DNA from: Euryodendron excelsum
Lineage: Eukaryota > Streptophyta > Magnoliopsida > Ericales > Pentaphylacaceae
DNA: 64,000 nucleotides
Direction of reading: 5' to 3'
Assembly: GCA_033060915.1 (NCBI GenBank)
Contig: CM065394.1
Location: forward strand, 23,706,001-23,770,000
Below the pieces are notes generated by a model. It was given only the letters and a program-made list of their open reading frames with translations, was not told where the DNA came from and did not search any database. A program made the position numbers and the translations under genes. Shown piece after piece: positions 34,466-46,904 of this stretch. How positions within the stretch are numbered: the first letter of the stretch is position 1; every line of letters starts with the position of its first letter.

Positions 34466-34508
34466 ACTCTATTCATGTGCATCAACCTATGGCCAGGGCA
34501 TATTCCTG
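34466..34508 (+). other. Duplication junction with filler sequence
   Basis: Homology to the right end of copy B stops near 34465, after 'caatttctag'. Homology to DnaJ exon 1 starts near 34509 (aagttcgtggtggaaatg). The ~43 bases between match neither side by eye. Confidence 0.55.
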
Positions 34509-35092
34509 AAAAGTTCGTGGTGGAAATGATAGTGGTGAAATGGATTTTATGGCATTCAATAACCTGAAGAGTACTAGAAGGAATAGGGGAACAAAGATAT
34601 GTTGTAGAAGTTTAACGTAGTTAATATTGTAAGTTCTCTTTAGGAGGAGTTCACATTTTAAGTACAAAATGAAATCTCACAACTTGGTCATTAAGGCTTT
34701 GTTTGGAATATGAATTTTCAGTGAGAAAATAAAAAGTGAACAAAAATATTTTGTTCCCTTTTCCTTCATATTTTTCTACCAAAAATTTGTATTCAAAACG
34801 AAGCGTTAGGCTCAACTGTGTGTAATTATGAATAATGTTTTCCTCACCAACTCAGGCAATTAACATCAAAAGCTTCTGGCAATATATGCGAGACAAGCGG
34901 AGAGGACTTTGAATCAAGCTAATTCATGGGGGTTATTTGCATGCTTTAGGTTTATTTTTTAAATGGATTTATTTGCAACCTCCACTTTTTGATCCTTTGA
35001 ATATGTTTGTTTCCTCATGACAGGAATAGACTACATAAGCATTTGGGTGACACAGGCCATGCTGCATTAAAGAATCGATGAGTACAGATTAA
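34509..35092 (+). pseudogene. Fragment of the DnaJ/JJJ1 gene (3' part)
   Basis: It contains a short piece of exon 1 (gtggtggaaatgatagtggtgaaatgga, near 34515), intron sequence, exon 2 (acatcaaaagcttctggcaata..., 34863-34918) and exon 3 ending in the stop near 35081 (catttgggtgacacaggccatg). The J domain and first finger are absent and much of exon 1 is deleted. It retains the two bases lost from exon 2 of the main gene, though the second Cys of the last finger reads Ser and the donor is CT instead of GT. It is not functional. Confidence 0.85.
34694..34805 (+). mobile_element. 112-bp MITE, Tourist/Harbinger-like (copy B only)
   Basis: The left end ggctttgtttggaata and the reversed right end cgcttcgttttgaata match at 13 of 16 bases. 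TTA flanks both sides (34691-34693 and 34806-34808). The homologous intron of the main DnaJ gene (near 22600) is uninterrupted. The end sequence and 3-bp duplication fit the PIF/Harbinger class. Confidence 0.6.
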
Positions 35093-35744
35093 TTGCTTCA
35101 AATGTGCAAAAAGTAACAAAATTCCCAGCCAATGAATTGCCTTTCTAAACTGTGTCACTGATTTTTTATTATTTTTCTTTTTTGGTTTGGTCAATTTAAC
35201 ATTTTTTTTCCTCACAAAAGCCAATCTGTTAAGTCAGAAGTGTTAGCAGAGATTAGCTTCTTCTGTTTTGACAACAAAAATGCATTATAAGTTAGAAGGA
35301 TTCTTGTATAGAAAGTGGGTTTCTGCTTTGACAGTTTTGTATGTGAACTCTACAAAAGGATAGAAGGGGTTATGCAATTCCTGTTTAAATTTTCCATTTG
35401 TTGTAAGCTGAGAGAAATTTGGACAATTCCAATAGTCATATCAGATTTTGACTTCTTTTCTTCCCGTTTTCTATATATTTCCAGAGGTGATATGATTGCT
35501 TTATTTTTTCCTATTTATTCGATGATTGTAAGGTTTGAAAATAGTAAACATGCATGCAACCAGAAATAGTCTCACTCAAGAGTAAAGACTTGATCTGATT
35601 TGAGATTATTTCACATTGATCATCACATTCCCCTCATTCAATTAAAGCACAACCCTAATGCACTCTAAAGAGTAGCTAATATGAACTAAACTCAGCTTAT
35701 GATGCATGAAAAGTGGAACTGCAAAGGAGTAACAGTTTCTTTTT

Positions 35745-35748
<4 letters not shown>

Positions 35749-35797
<49 letters not shown>
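35749..35797 (+). repeat. Microsatellite (CT)n(CA)n
   Basis: Counterpart of the tract at 24832-24870 in copy A. Confidence 0.9.
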
Positions 35798-36010
35798 AGC
35801 TGTTGAAAATAATCTGTTGTAGACTGCAAATCATATACAGGCCTAAGTTGCCAGAATAAAATATAGTGGCCTGAGCTGCCCTGCACTGCCCATATTTGAG
35901 TTTTATCTGCTATATACTATCACTGTGTCGAGGATATGGGTAAACTTACGAGACAATAACTCTGAGAAATTTATTTTATGATCATAATAAGCATAGATAG
36001 GAAGCAATGA

Positions 36011-39000
36011 TCAGAGCTTTTTCGAAGAAGCTTCGCTTACATAAGCCCTGGCGTCCGTTTCTGAGAGCTGTTTTCCTTTTACTAGGGCTTTAACCATGGT
36101 GTTGGCATAATTCTCCGAGGGTGAATGAGTGGGAGGCTGCCTGGCTCTGTATTGCTTGATATCAGCAAGAGTGCACCTGAATAAAGCAATTGAAAAATAA
36201 ACTACACAGATCATATCAAGCAGAAGAAATTGTTGAATCTGAAACCAAATTAATGAAACAGAGAATATACATAAATCACGCAAAACTTACGTTATTGTCA
36301 GGACTGGATAACCTTTTTCTTCCTTCAAGTGTACAATGTTATGGTACCATCCATGCTGCCCAAAAGTAGAATTCACGTATTCAAAGAAAAAACAAATTAA
36401 AGTGTATGATAGTAGAACTCAAGCTCGGAATTTTTTTGCAAGAGTTCAGATTATCAGAAACAGCAGTCTTGGTTTAATTATCTGTATCAAATTCTAAAAT
36501 GTAAGAGGTACTCTGAATATGACTATGCTATGAAAGTCTAATAAGAAACAAATATTATGCACGCGATGATTACACAACATACCTTGAGATCTAAGACAAG
36601 GGACTTCTTCTTTTTAATGTATCCTAGATCAGTGAAATTGAAAACAGTTCTCAGGGATCTATAACCATTCTCCTGAAGCAGAACATCATTGAACTGTTCA
36701 AGCCTATAACAAGAACCACCAGAAAATTAAGTAGATCTTTCCTTCCCGCCTTCTAAGAAAATCGAACTGGAAATTCTTTACAAAGGAGTTCTAGAATTGT
36801 TACAACGCAAAAGTTATGAGGCAAATTTACTATAGAAATGGGACAAGAGCCACAAGAAGAACGTACGTAATTTTGTACATGCAAATGTGGGCTTTGACAT
36901 GACTGTGCTGTTGAGGATGAAGAAAAGCAACCCCTCCAGGCCCCCAAGACTCTGTATAATCACGGGCAAAGAACAAACGATGCTGGACAGCCGTCCATAA
37001 GATCTCTTTTGGTAGTGTTTTGTCCTGTGAACCAATACATGCCCGTCGCATGCCAGGAACCTAAAATCAAAATATGTGAATGTGAAGAGGGATAAAGAAA
37101 ACATAAAGTGGCACAGAACAATGCTTGATGATACTTCCAAAATCATGCAAGGCTATGAAAAACGAAAATAGATAAAAAGCCAGGCAGCACATATGGAGGA
37201 ACTTTCCCTGTGTATGGATTGATTACCGACTGAACAATATAGATGGGTAAATAGATATTTTTTTTGAGGAGTTGAGTCAATAGATATCTAACAAAAGCAT
37301 TCTAAAAAATATATGTTAATATATATATATATATATCGGTAGTTGTCCGGTCGTACCCAAACAATAATATTCCAGAGGAAAATGCACCTAAGATCAGAGT
37401 AGCTCTGTTAACCCAACACTAAATACTCTACAATGGGTATGATTATTTTCCATATCTCATATTAGCATTTGAAGAAAAAAAATAAGTTAAACTTCAGATG
37501 CAAACCTATAACACTTATCTTTATAAAGAACATAATAATGTCGGTTTTCCGGTATTGTCAAGGAAATGATTTTGGAAAATTTAGGCCAGGGACAAACCTG
37601 AAACCCAGTCAGGGGAAAAGTGTCAAGGAGTGTTATGTTTGTGTCGAGATGGACAGAACATTTATACTTCAGTATTAAGGACATTCTAACATGGGGCAAA
37701 TGGACTTTACCTTTCCACCTTGAATATAGCAGCGGAATCTTCGTTTACTCATATTTGATCCATAAGCAGCATACAAAACATGGGTCTTCGGGAGCTCTGA
37801 TCTCAAAGAGAGAGAACTATTTATCTCTTGATCCACAGTCAATTTCAAGCTCATTATAAGAGACAATTCATAAAGGAAAACACACACACCCACATATATG
37901 TATATATATTTACGTGGAAAGAAAATGAATTCAAGTTATCTTCTACCATCGAAAAGTAGGGGTTGTATCACATGCTGAACAGCCTCCCCAACATCTTCTG
38001 ATACAATGTGTGGATCATTATCGTCCTTAACATCAGAATCAGCCACCTCAAGATCACCTGATCCAATATGTGGACCATCATCATCCTCAGCATCAGAATC
38101 AGAGTTTGAGATCTGTAAATAAAAGGATAACTATGTTAGGGAGCCACTGTTGGATATTGAGCACTTTTGGAAAAATAAATGAAAAACAAAAGACCTACCA
38201 ACAGCGAAGGATGCAAAAGAAAGAAACTTCAAATCTTCATTACTCTTTTGGGGACAGATTGAAAAATTCATCAATCCCATCAAATTATTATTAGTGGATT
38301 GACTGGAAAATGAAGAAGTAAATTAATAAAACATCAAACGCAATGCCTTTTAGTACATATGTTTGGAAAATATTAGGAACTGTAGTCATGAGTGTCAAAC
38401 ACGTATTGCAATTTTTAGTTTAACTGTTTAATTATCCATCCTTATCAGTAAAATCACTTTCGGAACACCTTGGCCTGCTAAATTGTTATCCACAATCTAA
38501 CTCAACGAGACCTATTCAAAGACTTGAGGCAAGCAAAAGAGGGAAAACCTGAATTGGAGGCGATTTCCTACTGGTTAACTTCTTTGGTAATTTATCCGCA
38601 AGTGTCAGCCAAAATGGGCTAAGTTCTTCACGGACCTGCATACACATTATTTAGTTATGATACCAAATACCTGTCTCAGATTATCTTCCTCACTATAAAA
38701 ATAAAAATGTTATAATACATGTCACTTGTCACTTAGTACAAGAAGAAATAGCCACAAAAAAAAAAAAATAGATAATAACAAAATTATGAGGGGATAGCCT
38801 GGCATTAAAAAAGTTTTCTTACCGCTTGTATTACATGCCATGTAGACTCAAATGGTGGGGCCTCTAAACATCCAAAAATAGGCTTGTTTTCTAGCAACAC
38901 TTCCACACATGCAAGAACTGAACTTGCTAGAGATTTAAGGTCGTATCCTCCTTCCAATGCCATAACAATCTTACCCTCAGCGAACTCCTTCAACTAGGCA

Positions 39001-41911
39001 CAACATAAAAAATAACAATAAACTAAAAAAAAGAACATTTATGTGATGGAATCCACAAGAACCTAAACTGTAAGGAAAATAGAAGACATTCATATGCAAC
39101 TAGAGAGGCTTGAAAAACCTAAATGTATGTAAGTCATTAATTGAAATATGTCGTTTATGCTACAATTTTTGATATTGCAGCAGAACTTGATGAATGACCA
39201 GGAATAAATAAAAAACATAAACAAAATAATGACAGTTTTAGTGCTAACCTTTTTCAACATCATAGAATACCCAAATGGTGTAACACGACATCCCCCAACA
39301 GGATCACCAAGGGCTGTTCCCAACAGAGCATCACAAAAAGTTAAGAACATAAAATAAGCCTGATACCCAAATAAAAACCAAAATAAACAAAAAGAAAACT
39401 AAATAAAACTATAAGAAACAATTTTTGAAAATCCATCAGTTCTTATGCTTGAAAGAAAAGGAAGAGATGACTATTTACTATTTTAAATGTTTATATTGGG
39501 AAAAGTGTTAAAAAGTATAATAACAATTAAAGGAAAAAGTTATCAAACAAGGAGAAATATTTCTGTTGTCTCTCAAAGTATTTTAAAATGGGCTGCATTC
39601 TGCAAGATTTTTTTTCTTCTTCTTTTTCATAGGTGAGTAAAACAAAAGGCATTCAAGATTAGGCAAAAACTTGAAACCAGAGAAGAATTACAACTATTAC
39701 GTTCTTATGGTTGATGTGGGCAACATAAGCTGATAGCTTATTGACATAAGAGGCCAAGTACCTGTTCTGTCTCTCAAAGGCTTGGAAGACAAGTTTCACC
39801 CTATGCTTCTTGTAAAACGTTGCTTAATGCTTTCTATGCAATTAGTTGACTAATCAGGGAAAGGGAAAAGAGAATGTTCCTCCCATTCTCCCTCTCTCTC
39901 TCACTCTCACTGATATACGCCCACACCCACATAAAAACAAAAAAAAAAAACACAATTTGATTTTACTTCAAAGTTGCCCAAAATATGGATAGTTGTAGTA
40001 CCTGGAATGAGACTGGATAACTGGTACAGGCTTACTTCTTTTAACAAGTAGGTATAGGACTTGTCTTAGAACATAGTAAAATGGGGATGACCTTAGTTTG
40101 ATCATGTAAAAAATCTACTATTGTTGTTTCCTATAAAAAGTTTCTTCAGCAATTTCATCACATACAATCAAATTGATTAGAAATAAATGAGATGCAACTG
40201 ATTGCAATACAGCCATGTAAGGCAAGTTATATATGATGCACTTCGTGTGAACTCCTGACACCTGTGCACTTGGACTAGAACCTAGGCAAGTGGTAAGACA
40301 TTGACATAGTATATTAGCAAGTATGGTCAATAAAATTTTAACTTGAGTGAACTGCTATCAATCTTGGGTTCTGTGGAAAACGAAGAAATAAGAATAATAA
40401 AAATGACTATGAAATCTCAAATAAATTAGTATGCAATTACTAGAGCTAACCTGCATCAAAGCCAGCAGATATAATAATCACATCTGGACTAAATTCCTTA
40501 GCAACTGGAATCAATACATAGTCCCAGGCTGCAAGGTAGTCTGCATCCCCACACTGAGCATTCTCCCACGGGACATTTATATTATATCCCGCACCTGGTC
40601 CTTCTCCAATCATAATATGAGAACAATCAGCACTATTTGGAGAAAAACGCCCAAAATCACCCCTGTATGAGGAGACTAATACATTAATAACCATGGGAAT
40701 AGACCTGATTTCATAAATTAATAAAACAGTAGAAATGGCTCAACCAGTCAGCTGTAAGCTAGATTCAATTAATAGTATCAAACCACAAATGGAGTCCTTA
40801 CCAAGCACAAAAAAGGTATGGTAAATCATAAAAGGTGAAGAAAATAGTGAGATAAATATCATTTTGACCAATATTTTTCCTGAAAAATCTAATTTATCTT
40901 CAGTTAGTAAAGTTGACAATAAGTTGAACGAGCAAACAAGGAAAAATATTTAGGTGGGTATAGCTTTTATGTACCTATGCACTGAGAAGACCAGTACTCG
41001 AGGATCCTTCCAGAACATTTTCTGAGTTCCATTTCCATGATGAACATCCCAATCAACTACCAAGATTTTATTAACACCTAGATGCAACTACAACACGAAA
41101 AGCAAAAGATTGTTAACTAAGGGAGTAATTAAACAAGCTGTCACTCAAAATAGCTCTTACTCGTTTATCCAAGAGGAAACTTGCTGCAACAGCAACGTTG
41201 TTGTATAGACAAAATCCCTTTGGTTCATCTTCTTCTGCATGATGTCCCGGAGGCCTGATAATAGCAAAAGCTGAATCCAATTCCCTTTTAGCAACTTTCT
41301 CAGCAACCTATTTGAGAAGACACCTTCAATTAGGCTCGAGCATTCATTCAAATAAAAGTAGGCTCTAAAATATAAAGCAATACAGACATAATAACAATTA
41401 CAACAAATTTGTGCTACTAAACGGTTTTGAGCATAATTGCAGTGGAAAAACTAAGCTGAATGGTACAAAAGGATTCATGTAGCTGACATCAATTAGGTAC
41501 TTGAAGAATAAGGCTTTGCGTAAATGGTTGAGAAAAGAATCAATACTTCTATCACAGAGCCAACAGCAAGAGAAGCAGCCTCTGATGAGCCTTCATTGAA
41601 ATATACAGTGCTGAATTTTGCAGCGATCTCATCCCTATGTGAATCAGAAGCATTGGAGCTTATGTTCTTGATCAAATCAATGTGACTTTTAGTGTGCACT
41701 GAAGCTATATATTTATCTTCTGCTTCTTTGGCACTCAGAACTACACATCTGAAGAGGAATAAAACACCCCAACCACTCAGAATAGCATTCAAATCAAGTT
41801 ATAAGACAGTTCTTTAAGGGGAATAGAATGGATTTTTAACCACATGAAACGTGAGAGATCAAAGCTATAGAGATTTGATGTGAAACATGAACAATTACAA
41901 TTGGTTGTTGT

Positions 41912-41968
<57 letters not shown>

Positions 41969-42712
41969 CGGGGGGGGGGGGGCGGGAGATGGGGGATTTG
42001 AACCGCTTTTGGCAAAATGACTATTAAGTAATTTTACCCTTAAAAAAAAAATTAATGAGTGAAAGACACCCCGACCAGGGAGGGGATAGTCGAGATGCAG
42101 GGTAGCTGGCCTGGACAACCCTAACCAAAAAAAGAAGAAGAAGAAAGATAGACTTCTGACATTAATACAATATAATTCCAATAAAACATCAAATAATCAA
42201 ATGATCTTATCAATAAGCAAAGGAAAATGGACTTAACAAGGCATTTATCGAAATATTGACCATGTGCAGTTCAACACTATCATGCTCAAAAACTTATAGA
42301 AATTCATTTATAGTATATATGTATGCGCAATTTGTATATACTCATTCACAGTCTAAAGCCACAGAAAACAGTCCAGCAAGAAACTCAAAAACTACCATAC
42401 AACACATTACACATACATACATATATATATATATATATTCATGAATATTTGTGGTGTGATAGAAGAACAGAACCTCTGGGTAATTCTGGTGGAGTGGAGC
42501 TTGTTCCAAACGGCGCGAATGCGACTCGGGTTCTCGGGACGGTAAATGCCGTCGGGAGCGAAATGCTTACACATCCTCTCATCGTATAACAGCCCAATGC
42601 GGCGTTGTTGATATTGCCTTTCATCGCCAGCGCCTTTACCACCATCAACAGCAGTATTAGTTTTGCTCTCAGAGACCAACTCCATTGATGCCATGACAGA
42701 GACTTCGAACAA
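36011..42712 (-). CDS. HDA5: HDA5-type class II histone deacetylase, copy B (all exons present)
   Basis: Exons (minus strand): 42712-42474, 41748-41547, 41307-41161, 41087-40975, 40662-40451, 39313-39249, 38993-38823, 38635-38549, 38112-37947, 37832-37711, 37060-36867, 36703-36583, 36355-36291, 36176-36011; they sum to 2070 bases, 689 residues. The HDAC domain covers about residues 35-410: HH at 169-170 (RPPGHHAE), zinc ligands D210 and H212 (VVDWDVHHG) and D303 (AGFDA), catalytic Y320 (PFGYSMML), EGGY near 340. An acidic linker follows (SDSDAED), then a GGCT/AIG2-like domain from about 468 (YAAYGSNM near 488). This architecture is that of plant HDA5. Known for Arabidopsis HDA5: histone deacetylation with HDA6 and FVE/FLD partners in flowering-time control. 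One oddity: the acceptor before 37832 reads GG, not AG; an AG six bases on would drop two residues in frame. The first Met could also be Met7. Convergent to the DnaJ remnant. Confidence 0.85.
37315..37337 (+). repeat. (TA)n microsatellite in HDAC copy B
   Basis: A short TA run in the intron between the 37711-37832 and 36867-37060 exons. Confidence 0.85.
41912..41986 (+). repeat. Long poly-G tract (57 G, then 13 G and 3 G split by C)
   Basis: G 41912-41968, C, G 41970-41982, C, GGG. It lies in intron 1 of HDAC copy B. At the same place copy A has only ttgggggaaaaaaaaccc (near 29799). It expanded in or was added to copy B, or its length is a sequencing or assembly artefact. Confidence 0.9.
42060..42125 (-). 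repeat. Possible SINE remnant in HDAC copy B intron 1
   Basis: The minus strand reads gtccaggccagctaccctgcatctcgactat, similar to the Au-type SINE 3' region and to the remnant at 29884-29952. A B-box-like ggttcaaatccccc on the minus strand lies at about 41990-42005, next to the poly-G tract. Confidence 0.35.
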
Positions 42713-42735
42713 CAGACACCAGTGAATGGGGATGC

Positions 42736-42772
42736 TCTACTGTACATATATATATATGTATGTATATACATA
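42736..42772 (-). promoter_or_regulatory. Possible TATA region of HDAC copy B
   Basis: A tacatatatatatatgtatgtatata stretch begins 24 bases upstream of the start codon. It is close to the ATG and repeat-like, so the true promoter could lie further upstream. The equivalent stretch in copy A is at 30555-30592. Confidence 0.25.
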
Positions 42773-45200
42773 GTGGTGGGAAATTGGAGAATAAGCAAAG
42801 GGGAAGTAAATTGTGATGGCGATTGGCGACTCATTGTGAAGAGAAGAAGCTGATTCATATTCTGGTAAGTGTTGTTGGCAACTTTCAGGTTGATTCATAG
42901 TCAGAGTGACTAGCCAACCTTTTTGAAATGAATTCGACTGTGTTTGGAACTTTAGAAAGAAAGAGAAAGGAAAGGAATCCATTGGTTCTTAGTTTGGGTG
43001 GGAAAAGAAAACCCAAAAAAAATCGAAAGAACCTGTCTGTAACTTGAGGAAGGGAAAAGGAAAGGAGGAAAATAGGAGAAGAAGTGGAGGGAAAATAATT
43101 TAAATTTTCTTTTCCCTTCCTTGTTAAGCTAGTAACCATACAGAGAAATAAAAATAATTATTATTTTTACTTTCTTACCCTTTCTTTTCTCAAATTCCAA
43201 ACATACAAGAAAAATGAGTAATAATTACTTTCTTTCACTTTTCAATTATTTTCTTTCTTTCTCCAACACAATAGTTTTGGGTTAATTTTTATCCTATTTT
43301 CTTTGAAACTAAAAGTTATTTCCTTTCTCAGTTTCCTTTCTTTTCTTCAACAAATCAAATAAAGAAAATAATTACTTTTCGTCGAATCTCTTTCACACTT
43401 ATTTTCCTTTAATTAGTTAACCTATTTTTCCCCTTTAAGTTCCAAACACACACTTTTGTAGAATGTCTAATATTTTTACTACAAAGTATTGAAAAATTTA
43501 ATGAAATTGTACACCGCCTTAAAAATGTCTTTGATCCTACAATTTAGTTGATGTTTGAATTTTTGAACTATTTTTCTAGACTATGAAAAAGTTTAGAAAC
43601 ATATATAAGTAGAATTACAAAAACTTATATCTGTTGTTTTTAATATGTAATTAGATATTAGTGATCCTAATCTAAATAATTTCGGCTCATATTCAAAGTG
43701 GCTTTCGATTGTTCGAGGCATTACCTCAAATTGATAAAAATAAATCTCAAATTGGGTAAAGTAATAAACATGACTACTTGGATTCAATAATGTCTATGCA
43801 ATGACGCGATTTTTAATCAAACTTTTTAAAGAGCAAACATGTGCTAAAGCATCAATAAAATTCAAAAAGAAAAAAGAAAAAAGCAAGCCCATACTTCACG
43901 TATCTTCTTGATTATTCAAATTTCCTATATTGCCCAAGAAATTATACTTCATTTTGTAAATGTCATTTGTCCTAGAAATTTGAAGTTTAAATTTTTTGAA
44001 CTATTTTTCAGAAAAGAAAAATTGGAAACCTAAATATAATAATTTTAAAAAAATATTTTATTAAGTAAATTATCTACTATTTAAAGAAACTCAACTTGAT
44101 GTGTGGTCAGTATCTAATTCAAGATGTTAGTATGCTAACTTGTGAAGTCTATTTACTCCCTTGCGTGAATGTTATCTACAGGTTTCTCTAAAATTAGAAA
44201 TCATCATTTCTTTTCCACCCCAATTGATGTATATACATACATATATCTATACACACTCATGTTAAGAATTTTGATTTTTGCCTTAGAGCTGCAATTCATA
44301 TAGAACTTCGATTTGTGTTGGTTCATATGACGTAAAGTAAAACAAAGATAGAAAATCTGAAGGGCCCTTATTACCTTGTGTAGAAGAAATTTGACTTAAA
44401 AAGAGAAAAAGACAAAAGGGAAAAAAAATGAAGTAATATATAGTTGGTACTCTTTCATTAAAGAGCAAGAAATGAGTAGGATCTACCCATTCATTGTTGC
44501 TCATCTATAAAGTAGTAAAAAACTTGTAGAGAGAGAATTAGTACTCTGTGATGAGGATTCATCAGAGAAACATCAATTCAAGTTTTGAAATATTGGCAGG
44601 CTTTGAATTGGCCGGTGGCCACTTTTTGAAGGGGGATGTGGGGACGGCAGCACAAAACATGCATGCAATATTATTTTTTTTTTTAGAAAATCATGTATCA
44701 ATATTTCTTACCTTTAAGCAATTTTAATTGGCAATCATATTTTTACTGAATTTTTCTTAAAAATCAATTTATATTCGTCATTTTGAAAATACCTTGCATT
44801 TTATAAGTTTATGTTTTGAATTTGCTTGATATAGTTTTAGAACAAAAATTAAAAACATAAATAGAATTACAAAAACAAAATATTTAATATTTTTACTTTC
44901 AGTGTTTCATTTTGATACCATATATCTTGATCAAAAAAAAAAAAAAAAAACATAAGTAGTATTACAAAAACAAAGAAGCTAGTGCAAATTATGTACAAAA
45001 GTAAGTGCATGACCTCAGAATTGCAATTTTTCATGTCTCAAAGATTCAAAAATTTAAAGTAAGTGCATGTGAAATTAAGAAATAGATGAATAGTGAATTG
45101 GAAGTTTTGAAAACTTTATTCTTATAGTCTCATTCATTTTCTTGTTTCAGTGGTTCCACCAAAAATTGCATCAAAGAGAAGTTCAAGTTTCAATAAAAAA
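42773..45200 (-). other. Upstream region of HDAC copy B
   Basis: It is homologous to 30600-33950 of copy A, with indels. AT-rich, no coding region recognised. Confidence 0.5.
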
Positions 45201-45204
45201 AAAT

Positions 45205-45405
45205 TTTTTTGCTAAACCAAAAGGTAGTGGGAGGTGACTGAGTAAAATTTATGTTTAGGCATAATCATAACAGCCCCTACCCTACTGTGCTCTCTAAAAG
45301 AGTATAGTCATAGCTTACCTAGTTTCATTCAAGGTACAATGTGGCTCCAACTCACCACAAACTGCATCTAGTTCATAAAAGACTAAGGTTCAAATTTCTA
45401 TAATT
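45205..45405 (+). mobile_element. Possible SINE-like insert (copy B only)
   Basis: About 200 bases absent from copy A at the matching place (near 33950). It starts after a poly-A/T run and ends 'actaaggttcaaatttct', in which ggttcaaat resembles a B box. No target duplication is clear. Confidence 0.3.
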
Positions 45406-45854
45406 AAGCGTATTTTCAAAAGTTCTCTATTTTCAACAATTTTTGGTACCATCTTCATGTTTTGTGATTTTACTATTTGCTATCACATAATCTGAAAGTA
45501 TTGCTTGCACTTTTAAAAAAAAAAACTTGTAAGGACTTGCTAATAAGTGCCCCAAGAACAAATGTCATGCATTATTTAATTGTGAACTGTGGGGCTAATA
45601 CTTTTTTTCACAATTTCTAGTATAGGGCACGACCGATTAGCATTTGCCAATTTAATAGCAAAATTTTGACTCTTTCGTGAAGGTTGGGTTCATGCATTTT
45701 CTTATGTCACTAGAGATCTAAAGGGTTACAAATTTAAGTATAGTGAGTAAAGTACTTTACAAAGTATTAAATTGGCTTAAGTTTCAAGCAAGGATTATTC
45801 AACAATGCAAATGAGCACTAAAATACATCATTTCTAAATTTTGTTTACTTTAAA

Positions 45855-46210
45855 AGGATAAATACACATTATTCCTTTGTAGTTTGAGTAAAAATCAAAT
45901 GATTTTCTTATGATTCAAAAGTGAATATATAATTCACTGTAGTTTGGATTTATTTGCAAAATGAATAAAATCACGACAGATTTGATAAAATAACAAAAAT
46001 GTCCCTACGAAAGGTAGTCCTTTACTTTTACATAATATGACAAAATCGTCTTTTTAATATTTCACTTTAGAAAAATAAAATGACAAAAATACTTTTATGA
46101 TAGAATTACCGTTAATTTTAATGAGTTTCATTCATTTTACAGTTACGTTTAAATCATAAACGGTTATTTGTTCATTTTGAATTATAAGAAAATAAAGTGT
46201 AACTACCACC
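45855..46210 (+). mobile_element. 356-bp MITE-like element with an 8-bp target duplication
   Basis: ACTTTAAA lies on both sides (45847-45854 and 46211-46218). Inverted ends match loosely: aggataaatacacattattcctttgtagttt against, reversed, ggtggtagttacactttattttcttataatt. Eight bases (nine with one mismatch) fits hAT or Mutator derivatives. It has no coding capacity. Confidence 0.55.
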
Positions 46211-46904
46211 ACTTTAAATAAAGATTACATTGCACACATATATAGTTATATATATATACACACATAAAAATATATAGCATCCAAAGGGCAATTTTTCTAG
46301 AATCCAACCGATTGATGCCCTAAAGAGCAAAGAATGAGTAGGATCTACTACCTAGTCTCATTCGTACAATGGTGAAAAAAGTACAAAAAGCTTGTTTTGA
46401 TTACTTATTGAGCGAAGAAGGGCAACTCATGTTTTGAAATTTTCAGTGGGTTTAGAAACTCTACCGCAATAAGCACTCTTGCCTATGGCAAGAGTCAAAC
46501 TTGTAACATTTTTAAGAAGGAAGTAGGTTCACGGCCTGGGTTAATGTAAGTATGATTTGTAACACTCTTATTTATGTTGCTTTGGTGCTATGATCCTTGT
46601 GGGTCCAACCTACCTATTGCACGAGACAAATGATGAACCATTCCAGTATGAGATAAGATACAATACTTGAAATCACACATTCCATTAAAATTTGGTTAGG
46701 TTCCTAACATTTGTGTTGTGGCTTAAGGAGATAATCTTGATGATTAATTGACAATGCATTGAGGTATTTGACACGGGTGATTGCAGCAAGGAAGGTTATT
46801 ATGGTAAGCATTGTCAGGCATTTTCTCCAAGGAAATGCATTCAATTTTGCATTAAACAAGCCCTACTTACTGTAGTGTACTGTCTTTTTTTTATTTTTTT
46901 GTAT

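Larger units (their letters stand above)
34509..45625 (+). repeat. Tandem segmental duplication, copy B
   Basis: Second copy of 21743-34465 in direct orientation. It starts inside the DnaJ exon 1 sequence and ends near 45625, after 'cacaatttctag'. It lacks the LINE and the 256-bp SINE of copy A but retains about 1.4 kb of HDAC sequence that copy A has lost. Confidence 0.88.

Noticed and set aside
41789..42181. 130-codon minus-strand frame with polyproline
   Set aside because: It is created by the poly-G tract in an HDAC intron; the surrounding residues have no family resemblance.
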